A stretch of DNA of 64,000 bases from Clostridium sp. 'White wine YQ' (GCF_028728205.1 NZ_JAQYUU010000003.1:1-64000); one strand, 5' to 3'. Shown: positions 38,841-47,808, counted from the stretch's first letter. A program made the numbers and translations. The notes: generated by a model from the letters alone, not told the origin.

Positions 38841-38869
38841 ATATTCTATAAAAGTTACTAAAATCCTTT
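38841..38869 (-). promoter_or_regulatory. Sigma-H promoter of spoVG
   Basis: The minus strand reads AAAGGATTT (38861-38869), 11 nt, ATAGAATAT (38841-38849), a full match to RNAGGAWWW-N11/12-RNNGAATWW. spoVG is a classic sigma-H gene in Bacillus. Confidence 0.8.
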
Positions 38870-38892
38870 TTTTTGTTGAAATTTTTAGAATA

Positions 38893-39711
38893 TTAAATTA
38901 ATAATTTTGATGGCTTTAAGTCGACCACTCCATTTTTATCCACATTTTTCAATTCTATTATAGAAACATAATCATCAATTAACTTTTTTTCTGCTCCAAT
39001 ATGATCCACTAGAACCCCTATTCCTACTAATTCCGAATCAAATTCATTTAGCAAATCTTGTATACCTTTTGCAGTTCCGCCTCCTTTTAAGAAGTCATCA
39101 ATAAATATACATCTACTTCCTGTTTTTAAAGACTTTTTTGAAAGAGACATTTGTTGAATCTTACCGCTACTTCCAGAAACGTAGTTTATTGTAACCGTAG
39201 GTCCTTCAGTAACTTTATTATTGTCTCTTCTTGCAATCACTAATTCTGTTCCTAGATTTTTCGCAACTTCATAAGCTAATGGTATTCCTTTAGTTTCAAC
39301 TGTAACTACATAATCAGCTTTATGATTTCCAAGCGCAGTTGCTAAAATAACCCCAGCCTTGCTTATTATTTGTGGATTATACATTAAGTCTGTCATGTAA
39401 ATAAAATTACCAGGTACTATTCTTGATGGTTCCTTTAAGAGTTCGCATAATCTTTCTCCAAATTTCTCCCTACTCTCATCACTAATTCCATTTATGAATT
39501 TTATCCCTCCAGCTGCACCAGAAATGGTCTCCACTCTTCCCATTCCCAATTTCTCCAAAACTTCTCTTACTATTACTATATCTTCACTAACTGTTGATTT
39601 TGCCGCATTTAATAAATCCGAAAAATTATTTAATCCTATTATTTTATTTGGATTCTCCATTAATAGTTTTGTAATGGCTACAACTCTGCTATTTCTACTT
39701 AACTTTTCCAC
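38893..39711 (-). CDS. purR: Pur operon regulator PurR (phosphoribosyltransferase fold)
   Basis: The GTG at 39711 with AGGTG 6 nt upstream gives 272 aa; the GTG at 39720 overlaps the ribosome site. The N-terminal winged helix (LSRNSRVVAITKLLMENPNK) is followed by a type I PRTase domain with the PRPP loop CIFIDDFLKGGGTAKG. In Bacillus PurR represses purine genes and PRPP relieves repression. It diverges from murC across a region holding a 14-bp palindrome. Confidence 0.94.
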   Translation of the reverse strand: MEKLSRNSRVVAITKLLMENPNKIIGLNNFSDLLNAAKSTVSEDIVIVREVLEKLGMGRVETISGAAGGIKFINGISDESREKFGERLCELLKEPSRIVPGNFIYMTDLMYNPQIISKAGVILATALGNHKADYVVTVETKGIPLAYEVAKNLGTELVIARRDNNKVTEGPTVTINYVSGSSGKIQQMSLSKKSLKTGSRCIFIDDFLKGGGTAKGIQDLLNEFDSELVGIGVLVDHIGAEKKLIDDYVSIIELKNVDKNGVVDLKPSKLLI

Positions 39712-39789
39712 AAAAATCACCTACATTTTTATCATATTTAACGAATTTTCTATATAAAAAACTATCTTAATATTCATATTTTATTCTAT

Positions 39790-39803
39790 ATTATGGCCAT
39801 AAT
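39790..39803. promoter_or_regulatory. 14-bp perfect palindrome between purR and murC
   Basis: ATTATGGCCATAAT is perfectly self-complementary and G+C-richer at its centre than the surrounding bases. It is about 79 nt from the purR start and 134 nt from murC. Possibly a dimeric regulator site; the regulator is unknown. Confidence 0.35.
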
Positions 39804-39936
39804 CAATATTATTTAAACAATTAGCAAGTATTTTATTATATTTTTCTTCCAATTATTAATTCTTCTATAAAAAGTGTGTTCAATTTCATAAAATTGTATA
39901 TAATTATAAATGAATTAACTTAAGGAGTTGATAAAA

Positions 39937-41310
39937 TTGTCTTTTGATTTTTTAAAGGATAAACACATGAAGGTATATTTCATAGGTATTGGTGGAATAA
40001 GCATGAGTGGATTAGCTGCTGTGCTTTTAAATGGTGGTTATAGAGTCTCTGGTTCCGATGCTAAAAATTCTAAAATAATTGATTCACTTAAAGCTAAAGG
40101 TGCTGAAATATACATAGGTCATAAAAGAGAAAATATAGGAGATGCAGATTTAGTTGTTTATACTGCTGCTATTCCAAAGGACAATCCTGAACTACTAGAA
40201 GCGAAGGAAAGAGGACTTGCATTAATGGATAGAGCTGAATTTTTAGGCCATATTATGCAAGGTCATAAATATAATGTTGCAATTGCTGGAACTCATGGGA
40301 AAACAACAACAACATCTATGGTTTCTCATATAGCACTTGAAGGAAATTTAGATCCAACTATACTGGTTGGAGGAGAATTAGACATTATTAATGGTAACTA
40401 TAAAGTTGGAAATTCTGAATATTTCATAACAGAAGCATGTGAATATAAAGCTTCTTTTTTAAGTTTTTATCCATATATAGGAATAATACTTAATATTGAT
40501 GCTGATCACTTAGATTACTACAGAGATATCAATCATATTCAAGAAACTTTTGAAAAGTTCGTAAAACTTATACCACAAGATGGTTACTTAATTGGAAATA
40601 ATGATGATCCTAGAGTTGTGAAAGCAATGGAAACTGCATCTTGTAATGTTATAAGTTACGGAATTGATGGTGGCATTATTACTGCTAAAAACATAGTGTT
40701 TAATGAAAAAGGGTGTGCAACCTTTGATGCGTATAAATATGAAGATAAATTATTTACAATTTCATTAAATGTTCCTGGAAAGCATAATGTTTTAAATGCG
40801 CTTTCATCTGTAGCAGTAGGTTTAATCTTTAATCTTTCTGCTGATGCAATAACTCAAGGTCTTACTTCCTTCGGAGGAGCTCATAAGCGTTTTGAATATA
40901 AGGGTGTAAAAGATGGTGTAACTGTTATTGACGATTATGCTCACCACCCAGTAGAAATAAAGGCTACATTAAGTACTTCAAAAAACATTAAGCATAATAA
41001 CTTGTTTTGTGTTTTCCAACCTCACACATATACAAGAACAAAAACTCTTTTTAAAGAGTTTACTGAAGCATTCAATGATGTTGATGAACTTATTTTAATG
41101 GATATATATGCAGCTAGAGAAAAGGACCCTGGAGATATAAACTCCAAAATGTTAGGTGATGCTCTAAGATCTAAAGGTATAAAATGCATAAATGTCTCTT
41201 CACATAAAGAGGCATGTGATTATGTAAAAGGTAAAATGAAGGATGGTGACATACTTCTTACTGTAGGTGCAGGTGACGTAGTTCAAGTTGGAGAAATGTT
41301 CCTACAATAA
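39937..41310 (+). CDS. murC: UDP-N-acetylmuramate--L-alanine ligase
   Basis: Adds L-Ala to UDP-MurNAc, the step before MurD. The TTG at 39937 has AAGGAG (39922-39927) 9 nt upstream and gives 457 aa; the TTG at 39928 abuts the ribosome site. It has an N-terminal Rossmann motif ([18 protein letters not shown]), P-loop [10 protein letters not shown] (118-127), [10 protein letters not shown] and [12 protein letters not shown]. Monocistronic with a strong terminator, divergent from purR. Confidence 0.95.
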   Translation: MSFDFLKDKHMKVYFIGIGGISMSGLAAVLLNGGYRVSGSDAKNSKIIDSLKAKGAEIYIGHKRENIGDADLVVYTAAIPKDNPELLEAKERGLALMDRAEFLGHIMQGHKYNVAIAGTHGKTTTTSMVSHIALEGNLDPTILVGGELDIINGNYKVGNSEYFITEACEYKASFLSFYPYIGIILNIDADHLDYYRDINHIQETFEKFVKLIPQDGYLIGNNDDPRVVKAMETASCNVISYGIDGGIITAKNIVFNEKGCATFDAYKYEDKLFTISLNVPGKHNVLNALSSVAVGLIFNLSADAITQGLTSFGGAHKRFEYKGVKDGVTVIDDYAHHPVEIKATLSTSKNIKHNNLFCVFQPHTYTRTKTLFKEFTEAFNDVDELILMDIYAAREKDPGDINSKMLGDALRSKGIKCINVSSHKEACDYVKGKMKDGDILLTVGAGDVVQVGEMFLQ

Positions 41311-41322
41311 TATGTTAAGGTT

Positions 41323-41369
41323 AGGTAGTTAAAGAATTTTATAACAATTCATTTAACTACCTTTTTTTA
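41323..41369 (+). terminator. murC terminator
   Basis: AGGTAGTTAAAGAATT pairs with AATTC-A-TTTAACTACCT around a short AT loop, followed by seven T residues on the plus strand. Confidence 0.85.
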
Positions 41370-41562
41370 CTCTTTAATAAATTATAACGTTTTAAGTATT
41401 CAAGTAACTTTATAAGTTTGAAATTAAATTTAAGGATCAGCTGCCTTCCCATAAAAAATAAAAATAGAATTGATTGCCTTGACGATTTTTTATATTACTT
41501 TCACATTACGACCTTATTTCGCATATATCATTAATGTAAAAAAAATTTATCGGAGGAAACTC

Positions 41563-42285
41563 ATGTATCGTGAACAATATGACGATCAAGGAAGCAGTAG
41601 CCAGACTAATACTCAGGATAATCTATATAATCAAGGAACTCAATATGGTTCTGGAACTCAAGGAACCCAATTTGGCTCAGGTACTCAATCAGGCCTAGGA
41701 ACTCAATTTGGACAATACGGTCAAACTACTCAGGACATGATGCAAGGTGGCCAAATGAGTCCATTTGCTAGTTGCATGGAATATCTAAAAACTGTTCCAT
41801 TTTTACCAAATCCTTATTACATGCCTCAAGGACAAACTCAAGGTCAAGAAGGACAATACCCATATATGCAAATGCCTGGTGGCATGCAGATGCCCGGAGG
41901 TATGCAAATGCCTGGAGGTATGCAAATGCCTGGATCAACTACTCCATACATTCAATCTTATCCAGGAACCCAGTCTTCAACTACAGGTTTAACTTCTGGA
42001 GGATCTAGTACTTCAGGCTCTACTACTGGTTCTACAGGTTCTACTACTGGTTCTAGCGGTTCTACTACTGGTTCTAGCGGTTCTTCCACCGGAACTAATA
42101 GACAGCAATACTCCAATTATAAGAATTATCCTAGCTATGGTCATGGATATAAACAACCTTACCAACATCCTTACTATCATCATTACTATCATCCTTACTA
42201 TCATCCTTATTATCAATCATACTATCAACCTTATTATTATGGCTACAATCCATTACCTTGGTTTCTTCTTGGTTCCTTATTCTAA
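41563..42285 (+). CDS. Gly/Gln/Thr/Tyr-rich repeat protein, possible spore coat protein
   Basis: The ATG at 41563 with GGAGG at 41552-41556 gives 240 aa; the longer ORF from 41470 has no ribosome site. Residues 1-70 are GTQ-rich (GTQYGSG, GTQFGSG). Three MPGGMQ repeats lie at about 104-124 and SGSTTGS repeats at about 152-176. A Tyr/His-rich tail of HPYY-type units lies at about 200-228 before a hydrophobic end, WFLLGSLF. There is no signal peptide and one Cys. Such composition is seen in spore coat and exosporium proteins. Function is inference; no domain is recognised. No neighbour shares its strand closely. Confidence 0.7.
   Translation: MYREQYDDQGSSSQTNTQDNLYNQGTQYGSGTQGTQFGSGTQSGLGTQFGQYGQTTQDMMQGGQMSPFASCMEYLKTVPFLPNPYYMPQGQTQGQEGQYPYMQMPGGMQMPGGMQMPGGMQMPGSTTPYIQSYPGTQSSTTGLTSGGSSTSGSTTGSTGSTTGSSGSTTGSSGSSTGTNRQQYSNYKNYPSYGHGYKQPYQHPYYHHYYHPYYHPYYQSYYQPYYYGYNPLPWFLLGSLF
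41872..41934 (+). repeat. 18-bp tandem repeat encoding MPGGMQ
   Basis: Three and a half units of ATGCCTGGWGGYATGCAR (41872, 41890, 41908, partial 41926). Differences are mostly at third codon positions, showing selection on the peptide. Confidence 0.85.
42016..42090 (+). repeat. Degenerate repeat encoding GSTTGS units
   Basis: Two exact 21-bp units (42037-42057 and 42058-42078) plus related flanking copies. A likely site for slippage. Confidence 0.75.
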
Positions 42286-42360
42286 AAATAAGTTAGAATT
42301 ATATGCTTATACTTAATAAATTCCTATGCCAAAGAAATTTTTCTTTATAACTTAAATCTA

Positions 42361-42397
42361 ATAATCACTCATTTTAAAATGAGTGATTATTATTTTT
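42361..42397. terminator. Bidirectional terminator between coat-like gene and DUF218 gene
   Basis: A perfect 15-bp inverted repeat (42361-42390) with no spacer, T-rich on both sides. Confidence 0.8.
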
Positions 42398-42400
42398 CTA

Positions 42401-42964
42401 CTATCTAAAACTATCTTTAATTATTGCAGGGATTTCTCGTATTCCACCATAAATCTCAGTTAACCATTTATCCTTCACAAATACTCCTGAATATTTTGCA
42501 TTAATATTTAACTTATCACCTAACATCTTTGCTCTTCTTAAATGAAACTCATTTGACACTACAATTACATGATTAAACTTTTTTTCTTCAACTATTTCCT
42601 TAGAATTTCTTAGATTTTCATAGGTATTTTTTGATTTATCTTCAAGTAACAACTTATCTTCTGGTATACCTTCATCAACCAATATCTTCTTCATACACAA
42701 AGCCTCAGATATTTCTTCACCTGATCCCTGCCCGCCTGATAATATTATATATTCTCCCAGTCCCTCACTATATAATTCTTTTGCTTTTAAGGTTCTTTCT
42801 AATAAAAATCTCGAGGGATCTTTTCCATTCACCTTGCAACCAAGAATAATTATAGCATCACTTTTTTCTATATTTTTTTTAGTTCCACCAGTGAAAATAT
42901 ATAATTGACTTAAGCCCAACAAAACCAGTAATACACCTAAAATCACAAAAATCCTCTTCTTCAT
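42401..42964 (-). CDS. DUF218/YdcF-SanA family membrane-anchored protein
   Basis: 187 aa: one N-terminal membrane anchor (about residues 5-25), then the DUF218 fold with SDAIIILGCKVNGKDPS, LSGGQGSGE, SKNTYENLRNSKEI and VVSNEFHLRRAKML. Family members (YdcF, SanA, ElyC) are envelope proteins linked to barrier function and wall precursor metabolism in other bacteria; no enzyme activity is firmly assigned. Start ATG with AAGGAG. Single gene. Confidence 0.85.
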   Translation of the reverse strand: MKKRIFVILGVLLVLLGLSQLYIFTGGTKKNIEKSDAIIILGCKVNGKDPSRFLLERTLKAKELYSEGLGEYIILSGGQGSGEEISEALCMKKILVDEGIPEDKLLLEDKSKNTYENLRNSKEIVEEKKFNHVIVVSNEFHLRRAKMLGDKLNINAKYSGVFVKDKWLTEIYGGIREIPAIIKDSFR

Positions 42965-43122
42965 AGTATTCTCCTTAATCCATTATATTAATGTTATCTA
43001 ACTTAGTTCTATTTTAAATTATACTTTATTTCCCTATGATTTAAATGTAATTATATTAACAAAAGTCCAGTTTTTCTTTAATTTACTATTGATTTTTATG
43101 TTGATTTGTTGTAAATTATGGG

Positions 43123-43136
43123 TGAAAATGTTACCA
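43123..43136 (+). promoter_or_regulatory. cre/LacI-type operator-like site upstream of the LacI-family gene
   Basis: TGAAAATGTTACCA matches the LacI/CcpA-type consensus TGWAANCGNTNWCA at all but two constrained positions. It lies 91 nt before the regulator gene. A related site is at 44305-44318. Confidence 0.4.
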
Positions 43137-43226
43137 TTATATATTGATATATTTAGTCCATTAATTATTTATTTTTGTACTACTTACATATAATATTATT
43201 ACTATTTATTTTTTGGGGGGATTTAA

Positions 43227-44255
43227 ATGGCTGCAACGATTTCTGATATTGCTAAAGCTGCTGGTGTTTCTCTAGCTACTGTTTCAAGGGTACTTAATAA
43301 TTCTGGTTACGTTAAATTAGAAACAAAAGAAAAGATATTAAAAATTATGAAGGATTATAATTATACTCCATCTGCGATTGCAAGAAGTTTATCTAAAAAA
43401 CAAACTAATACAATAGGAGTAATTGTTCCAGATATAACGAATCCTTTCTATGGTGAAGTATTTAGAGGTATAAATAAAGTTGCTGAAGATAATAACTTTA
43501 ACATAATTCTCTGCGATTCACATGAATCAATTCAAAAAGAAATTAGAAGCATTCAATCCTTAAGAGAACATAGAATCCGTGGCCTATTAATTACACCAAC
43601 CTCCTGTGAAGATGACCAAAATGTAGATTGCTTAAATGAATTAAATAATTTAGGTATTCCTGTGGTTTTGATAGATGGGCATCTAAAGCATTCAAACTTT
43701 TCTGGTGTCTTTGTAGACAACCTAGAAAGTAGTTATAATGCAGTGAATTCATTAATCCACGAAGGGCATACTAAGATTGCAATAATTACTGGAAGAATGA
43801 ATTCTAAGTCTGCTCAAGAACGTCTTGATGGTTACAAACGAGCTTTAAGTGAAAATAATATTCAGATAAATGATGATTATATTCTTTATGGTGACTATAC
43901 ACTTGAATCTGGATATAATTTAACAAATAGAATTTTAGAGTTACATAATGGCCCAACTGCAATTTTCACTAGCTCTAACCAAATGACTATCGGGGCCATA
44001 AAATCTATACGAGAAAAAAATTTATCTTTTCCTGAAGATATTGCACTAATTTCCTTTGATAGAATAGATTTATTTAATATAATAGGATTAGATATTAGTT
44101 ATATTGATGGTCCAACTACTGAACTAGGAGAAATAGGAATGAACTTACTTCTAGATTCTCTTAACTCAGATGATAAAGTAGAAGTACAGACTATAACACT
44201 TAAATCTTCATTAGTACTTAAAGGATCTGAAAAATATTATAAAAAACAAAATTAA
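43227..44255 (+). CDS. LacI-family transcriptional regulator
   Basis: 342 aa. The N-terminal LacI HTH reads TISDIAKAAGVSLATVSRVL, with hinge SAIARSLSKKQT. A periplasmic-binding-protein-like effector domain follows (NTIGVIVPDITNPFYGEVF, ILCDSHES, GVFVDNLESS, AIFTSSNQMTIGA, ISFDRIDLF). It precedes deoB-punA on the same strand by 122 nt, with operator-like sites before each unit. Inference: autoregulated control of nucleoside or pentose catabolism. The effector is unknown. Confidence 0.9.
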   Translation: MAATISDIAKAAGVSLATVSRVLNNSGYVKLETKEKILKIMKDYNYTPSAIARSLSKKQTNTIGVIVPDITNPFYGEVFRGINKVAEDNNFNIILCDSHESIQKEIRSIQSLREHRIRGLLITPTSCEDDQNVDCLNELNNLGIPVVLIDGHLKHSNFSGVFVDNLESSYNAVNSLIHEGHTKIAIITGRMNSKSAQERLDGYKRALSENNIQINDDYILYGDYTLESGYNLTNRILELHNGPTAIFTSSNQMTIGAIKSIREKNLSFPEDIALISFDRIDLFNIIGLDISYIDGPTTELGEIGMNLLLDSLNSDDKVEVQTITLKSSLVLKGSEKYYKKQN

Positions 44256-44304
44256 AATTTTTATTCTAGAGGATATACTCCTTTAGAATAATTAACCCTT
44301 AAAA

Positions 44305-44318
44305 GTAAAGCGGTTACA
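44305..44318 (+). promoter_or_regulatory. cre/LacI-type operator-like site upstream of deoB
   Basis: GTAAAGCGGTTACA contains the LacI-type core (AAGCGGTT flanked by GTA and ACA) and matches TGWAANCGNTNWCA except at the first two bases. A TATAAT lies at 44326-44331, so a bound repressor would overlap the promoter. Confidence 0.5.
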
Positions 44319-44377
44319 CTTAATATATAATCTAGGATTCTTAGATTATATTCAATTATTATTTTGGAGGCGATATT

Positions 44378-45550
44378 ATGATAAAAAGAGTAATTTGGAT
44401 AGTTCTAGATAGTGTTGGAATGGGTGCTCTTCCTGATGCAGATAAGTATGGTGACGTTGGTTCAAATACTATAGGAAATGTTTCAAAATATAATGGTGGA
44501 TTAAAGCTACCTAATATGGAATCCCTTGGTCTTGGATTAATTGATGGTATGGAGAACATAAACAAAGCCCAAAATCCTATAGGTTGTTATGGTAAATTGC
44601 ACGAGGCTTCAAATGGTAAGGATACTGTAACTGGCCATTGGGAAATGGTTGGGGTAAAAACTGAAGTTGCCTTCCCTACATATCCTAATGGATTTCCTAA
44701 AGATTTAATAGAAGAATTTGAAGAGAAAACTGGAAGAAAAGTAATAGGAAATAAAGTTGCATCAGGAACTGAGATACTTGATGAATTAGGTGAAGAACAA
44801 TTAAAAACTGGTGCACTAATAGTATATACTTCAGCTGACTCAGTATTTCAAATTGCAGCTCATGAAGAATTAATACCACTAGATGATTTATATAAATATT
44901 GTGAAATAGCTAGAGAAATGTTACATGGAGATCGTAAAGTAGCTCGTGTAATCGCTAGACCTTATATAGGCGAACCAGGTAACTTTAGCAGAACACCTAA
45001 TAGAAAAGACTATGCATTAGTTCCACCACATGAAACAACTTTAGACATATTAAAATCAGCAGGAGTTCCTGTTATGGCAGTAGGAAAAATCGAAGATATT
45101 TTCTCTGGTAAAGGAATAACTCACGCAGTTCATACTAAAGATAACATGGATGGAGTTGATAAAACTCTAGATTATATGAAGGAAAGTACTTCTGGATTAA
45201 TTTTTACTAATCTTGTAGATTTCGATTCTAAGTGGGGTCATAGAAATAATGCAAAGGCTTATGGTGAGGGATTAGAAGCATTTGACCAAAGATTAAAAGA
45301 AATAATAAGCAATATGAAGGAAGAAGATGTATTATTTATAACAGCTGACCATGGATGCGATCCTACATTCCCTGGAACTGATCACACAAGAGAATATGTA
45401 CCATTCTTAGCATATGGAAAATCACTAAAAGAAGGTTATAACCTAGGTATTAAAATGGGATTCTATAGTATGGGGCAAACCATATGTGATATATTTAATA
45501 CTGAAAAAATACAAAATGGTGAGAGTTTCCTTAAAGAAATATTGAAATAA
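44378..45550 (+). CDS. deoB: Phosphopentomutase
   Basis: Interconverts (deoxy)ribose-1-phosphate and -5-phosphate. 390 aa, alkaline-phosphatase-superfamily metal sites: IVLDSVGMGALPDADKYGD at the N-terminus and FITADHGCDPTFPGTDHTRE near the C-terminus. The central cap holds KDTVTGHWEMVG. ATG preceded by TTGGAGG. It is 17 nt before punA: together they split purine nucleosides and channel the sugar. Confidence 0.96.
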   Translation: MIKRVIWIVLDSVGMGALPDADKYGDVGSNTIGNVSKYNGGLKLPNMESLGLGLIDGMENINKAQNPIGCYGKLHEASNGKDTVTGHWEMVGVKTEVAFPTYPNGFPKDLIEEFEEKTGRKVIGNKVASGTEILDELGEEQLKTGALIVYTSADSVFQIAAHEELIPLDDLYKYCEIAREMLHGDRKVARVIARPYIGEPGNFSRTPNRKDYALVPPHETTLDILKSAGVPVMAVGKIEDIFSGKGITHAVHTKDNMDGVDKTLDYMKESTSGLIFTNLVDFDSKWGHRNNAKAYGEGLEAFDQRLKEIISNMKEEDVLFITADHGCDPTFPGTDHTREYVPFLAYGKSLKEGYNLGIKMGFYSMGQTICDIFNTEKIQNGESFLKEILK

Positions 45551-45567
45551 GAATAAGGAGTGGAATA

Positions 45568-46389
45568 ATGATTGATTTAAATATAAAAATAAAAGAAGCT
45601 GGTGACTTTATACTATCTAAGACGAAATACAAACCTGAAATTGCACTTATATTAGGATCAGGACTAGGTGCAATTGGTGATAAAATAGAAGATGCAGAAT
45701 ACTATAATTATAATGAAATACCTCATTTTCCTGTATCTACAGTAGAAGGTCATGCAGGAAGACTGGTTATTGGTAAACTTCAAGGAAAATCTGTTATTGC
45801 AATGCAAGGACGTTTTCACTTTTATGAAGGATATAAAATGAATGAAGTAACTTTTCCTGTTAGAGTAATGAAACTTCTCGGGGTAGAAACACTAATCGTA
45901 ACTAATGCTGCTGGAGCTGTTAATACATCTTTTGAGCCAGGAGATTTAATGCTAATATCAGACCATATTAATTTATCGGGTGATAATCCACTAATAGGAA
46001 GAAACTTAAATGACTTTGGTCCTAGATTCCCTGATATGTCCAATGCCTATGATAAAGATTTAAGAGTAAAGGCTAAGGATATAGCATCATCATTGAACCT
46101 TACACTTAAAGAAGGTGTATATGCAATGATGAGTGGCCCTACTTATGAAACACCTGCTGAAATAAGAATGATAAGAACCTTAGGTGGAGATGCTGCTGGT
46201 ATGTCAACTGTTCCTGAAGTTATAATAGCAAAACATCAAGGAATGAAGGTACTAGGTATATCTTGCATGACTAATATGGCAGCTGGAATATTAGATCAAC
46301 CTTTAAGTCATGAAGAAGTTATGGAAACTTCAGAAAAAGTAAAAAACACCTTTATTTCATTAATGAATAATATAATAAAATCTCTATAA
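45568..46389 (+). CDS. punA: Purine nucleoside phosphorylase
   Basis: Phosphorolysis of purine nucleosides to base plus (deoxy)ribose-1-phosphate. 273 aa, trimeric class II type: ILGSGLGAIGDKIE phosphate loop, VEGHAGRLVIG, MQGRFHFYEGY and GPTYETPAEIRMIRTLGGD. Second gene of deoB-punA. The bases would feed hpt and the sugar deoB. Confidence 0.96.
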   Translation: MIDLNIKIKEAGDFILSKTKYKPEIALILGSGLGAIGDKIEDAEYYNYNEIPHFPVSTVEGHAGRLVIGKLQGKSVIAMQGRFHFYEGYKMNEVTFPVRVMKLLGVETLIVTNAAGAVNTSFEPGDLMLISDHINLSGDNPLIGRNLNDFGPRFPDMSNAYDKDLRVKAKDIASSLNLTLKEGVYAMMSGPTYETPAEIRMIRTLGGDAAGMSTVPEVIIAKHQGMKVLGISCMTNMAAGILDQPLSHEEVMETSEKVKNTFISLMNNIIKSL

Positions 46390-46400
46390 AAATATTTAAA

Positions 46401-46436
46401 GCAAAAAGCAGAGAAATATATATTTCTCTGCTTTTT
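46401..46436. terminator. Convergent terminator, punA / nitroreductase
   Basis: A 16-bp perfect stem (46403-46418 with 46421-46436), AAAAAGCAGAGAAATA and its complement, with T5 on each strand. Confidence 0.88.
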
Positions 46437-46477
46437 ATATTTTATCTATAACTTTCAAATGAATTTTTTCTTGAAAA

Positions 46478-47257
46478 CTACACAAATTGAATGTCTGCTT
46501 TTTTTCTCGGTACAGTCCTTTCATATGTCACATTTGGATATCCAATTACTAGGACAGTTGCAACCTTTTGTCCTTTTTCCATTTTTAAGAGACTTCTAAG
46601 TTTAGCGCTTATATTTACTGCTCTAGTAAAAAATCCACTGTAAAATGTGCCGAGCCCTAACGACTCTGCCATTAACTCCATATTAGATGCTGCTAAAGAA
46701 CCATTAACTTGATCCTTTGATACTACAACAATAACAGCTGGAGCATTTTTAAAATAAAATTCATCATCTACAGTAATTGATTTTACAATTGGTATAAATA
46801 GTCCAAGAGGCTTTTTGAGTAATCTCAATAACTTTACCGCTTCTTTTTCAATTTCCTTATTCTTTTCTGTAATTACAATATATGAAACATCCTGTTTATT
46901 ACTTGCAGTTGCTGTATAACGTCCTGCTTCAATGATCTGCATTAACTTTTCCTTTTCTACTGGAATATCTTTAAATTGTCTAATGGAACGTCCACCTTTT
47001 ATTACCTTTAGTAGAGTATCACTATTAAGTTTGTCCTCCTCACTTATAGGTATAATTTCTTCTTCATCATATTGAGGTATTCTCACTGCGCCTTTAGGAC
47101 AAATAGCCACACAGTGACCACATTTTAGACATTCATCCCTTCTTATGACAGCTTTATTATTTTCCATCACTATATTATATTCTGGACAATCTTTTACACA
47201 CTTACTACAACCAACACATTTTTCTAAATCAATACTAACATCTGATTTCATATCCAC
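46478..47257 (-). CDS. Ferredoxin-nitroreductase fusion protein
   Basis: 259 aa, GTG start at 47257 with GGAGG 7 nt upstream. Residues about 8-55 hold two 4Fe-4S motifs (CVGCSKCVKDCPEY and CLKCGHCVAICPKG). The remainder is a nitroreductase-like FMN domain (IKGGRSIRQFKDIPV; AGRYTATASNKQD; ESLGLGTFYSGF). Known relatives reduce nitro compounds or quinones using ferredoxin electrons; the substrate is unknown. It follows an ArsR-type regulator by 60 nt, suggesting control by that repressor. Confidence 0.88.
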   Translation of the reverse strand: MDMKSDVSIDLEKCVGCSKCVKDCPEYNIVMENNKAVIRRDECLKCGHCVAICPKGAVRIPQYDEEEIIPISEEDKLNSDTLLKVIKGGRSIRQFKDIPVEKEKLMQIIEAGRYTATASNKQDVSYIVITEKNKEIEKEAVKLLRLLKKPLGLFIPIVKSITVDDEFYFKNAPAVIVVVSKDQVNGSLAASNMELMAESLGLGTFYSGFFTRAVNISAKLRSLLKMEKGQKVATVLVIGYPNVTYERTVPRKKADIQFV

Positions 47258-47317
47258 TCTTATTCCTCCAACAATTTTAATCCTTATTTTTGATTATGCA
47301 ATTTTCACGTCTAATAT

Positions 47318-47671
47318 TTAAAAATCATCTCTTCTATCAGGTGCATGCTTCATAATAGCATTGACATGGTTAAAAAGCCTTATAATCTTATTTAACTCAT
47401 TATCCCTTGCTTCTAGATAATAATAATTTTTTGTTCCTTCTCTTCTCACACTTATCATATTTGCATTCTTTAATATTTGTAAATGATGTGATACTGATGG
47501 TCTTGAAAGATTAGTCTTCTGAGCAATATCACCCACTCTTATACCGCTGCAATCACTTAAAAGTAATGCACTTATAATTAACTGCCTTGTTTCATCCCCA
47601 ATTGCTATTAATGCCTTTTGGCATTCTTTAAATTCTTTTGATAGCACTAATAATTCATTAGATTCATTCAT
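47318..47671 (-). CDS. ArsR-family regulator
   Basis: 117 aa winged helix: IGDETRQLIISALLLSD, then HTH GDIAQKTNLSRPSVSHHLQIL, and wing VRREGTKNYYYLEA. The one Cys in LLSDCSGIRV is not the usual CVC metal site, so the signal may be non-metal. Directly repeated sites flank its promoter (47706-47759), and it probably controls itself and the downstream nitroreductase. Confidence 0.88.
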   Translation of the reverse strand: MNESNELLVLSKEFKECQKALIAIGDETRQLIISALLLSDCSGIRVGDIAQKTNLSRPSVSHHLQILKNANMISVRREGTKNYYYLEARDNELNKIIRLFNHVNAIMKHAPDRRDDF

Positions 47672-47705
47672 TATTAAGCTCCTTCCGGAAATAAATAATT
47701 TTAAT

Positions 47706-47759
47706 GGTTTATTGGTTTAAGCCATTATAGCATAAGTTTCTTTGAAGTGGTTTATTGGT
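47706..47759 (-). promoter_or_regulatory. ArsR gene promoter with paired direct repeats
   Basis: An extended -10, TGCTATAAT (47724-47732, minus strand), lies between two exact GGTTTATTGGT copies (47706-47716 and 47749-47759, start-to-start 43 bp). The first copy also belongs to an AATGG...CCATT inverted repeat. The arrangement suggests repressor binding on both sides of the promoter. Confidence 0.5.
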
Positions 47760-47780
47760 AAAGAAAGTCTAGATGAATGA

Positions 47781-47808
47781 AAAAAAGGCTTTAATAAGCC
47801 TTTTTTTA
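47781..47808. terminator. Terminator after zinc-ribbon gene
   Basis: AAAAAAGGCTT/AAGCCTTTTTT around a 4-nt loop. It overlaps the last codon of the minus-strand gene. Confidence 0.8.

Noticed and set aside
41470..41562. N-terminal extension of the coat-like gene
   Set aside because: No ribosome site before the upstream start, while GGAGG sits 6 nt before the ATG at 41563.
42013..42216. Minus-strand ORF rich in Met, Ile and Arg opposite the coat-like gene
   Set aside because: A by-product of the Tyr/His and Ser/Gly repeats read backwards, with no ribosome site.
44263..44289. Hairpin after the LacI-family gene as a terminator
   Set aside because: The 11-bp stem has no T-run on the plus strand, so termination is not supported. 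It may only be secondary structure.
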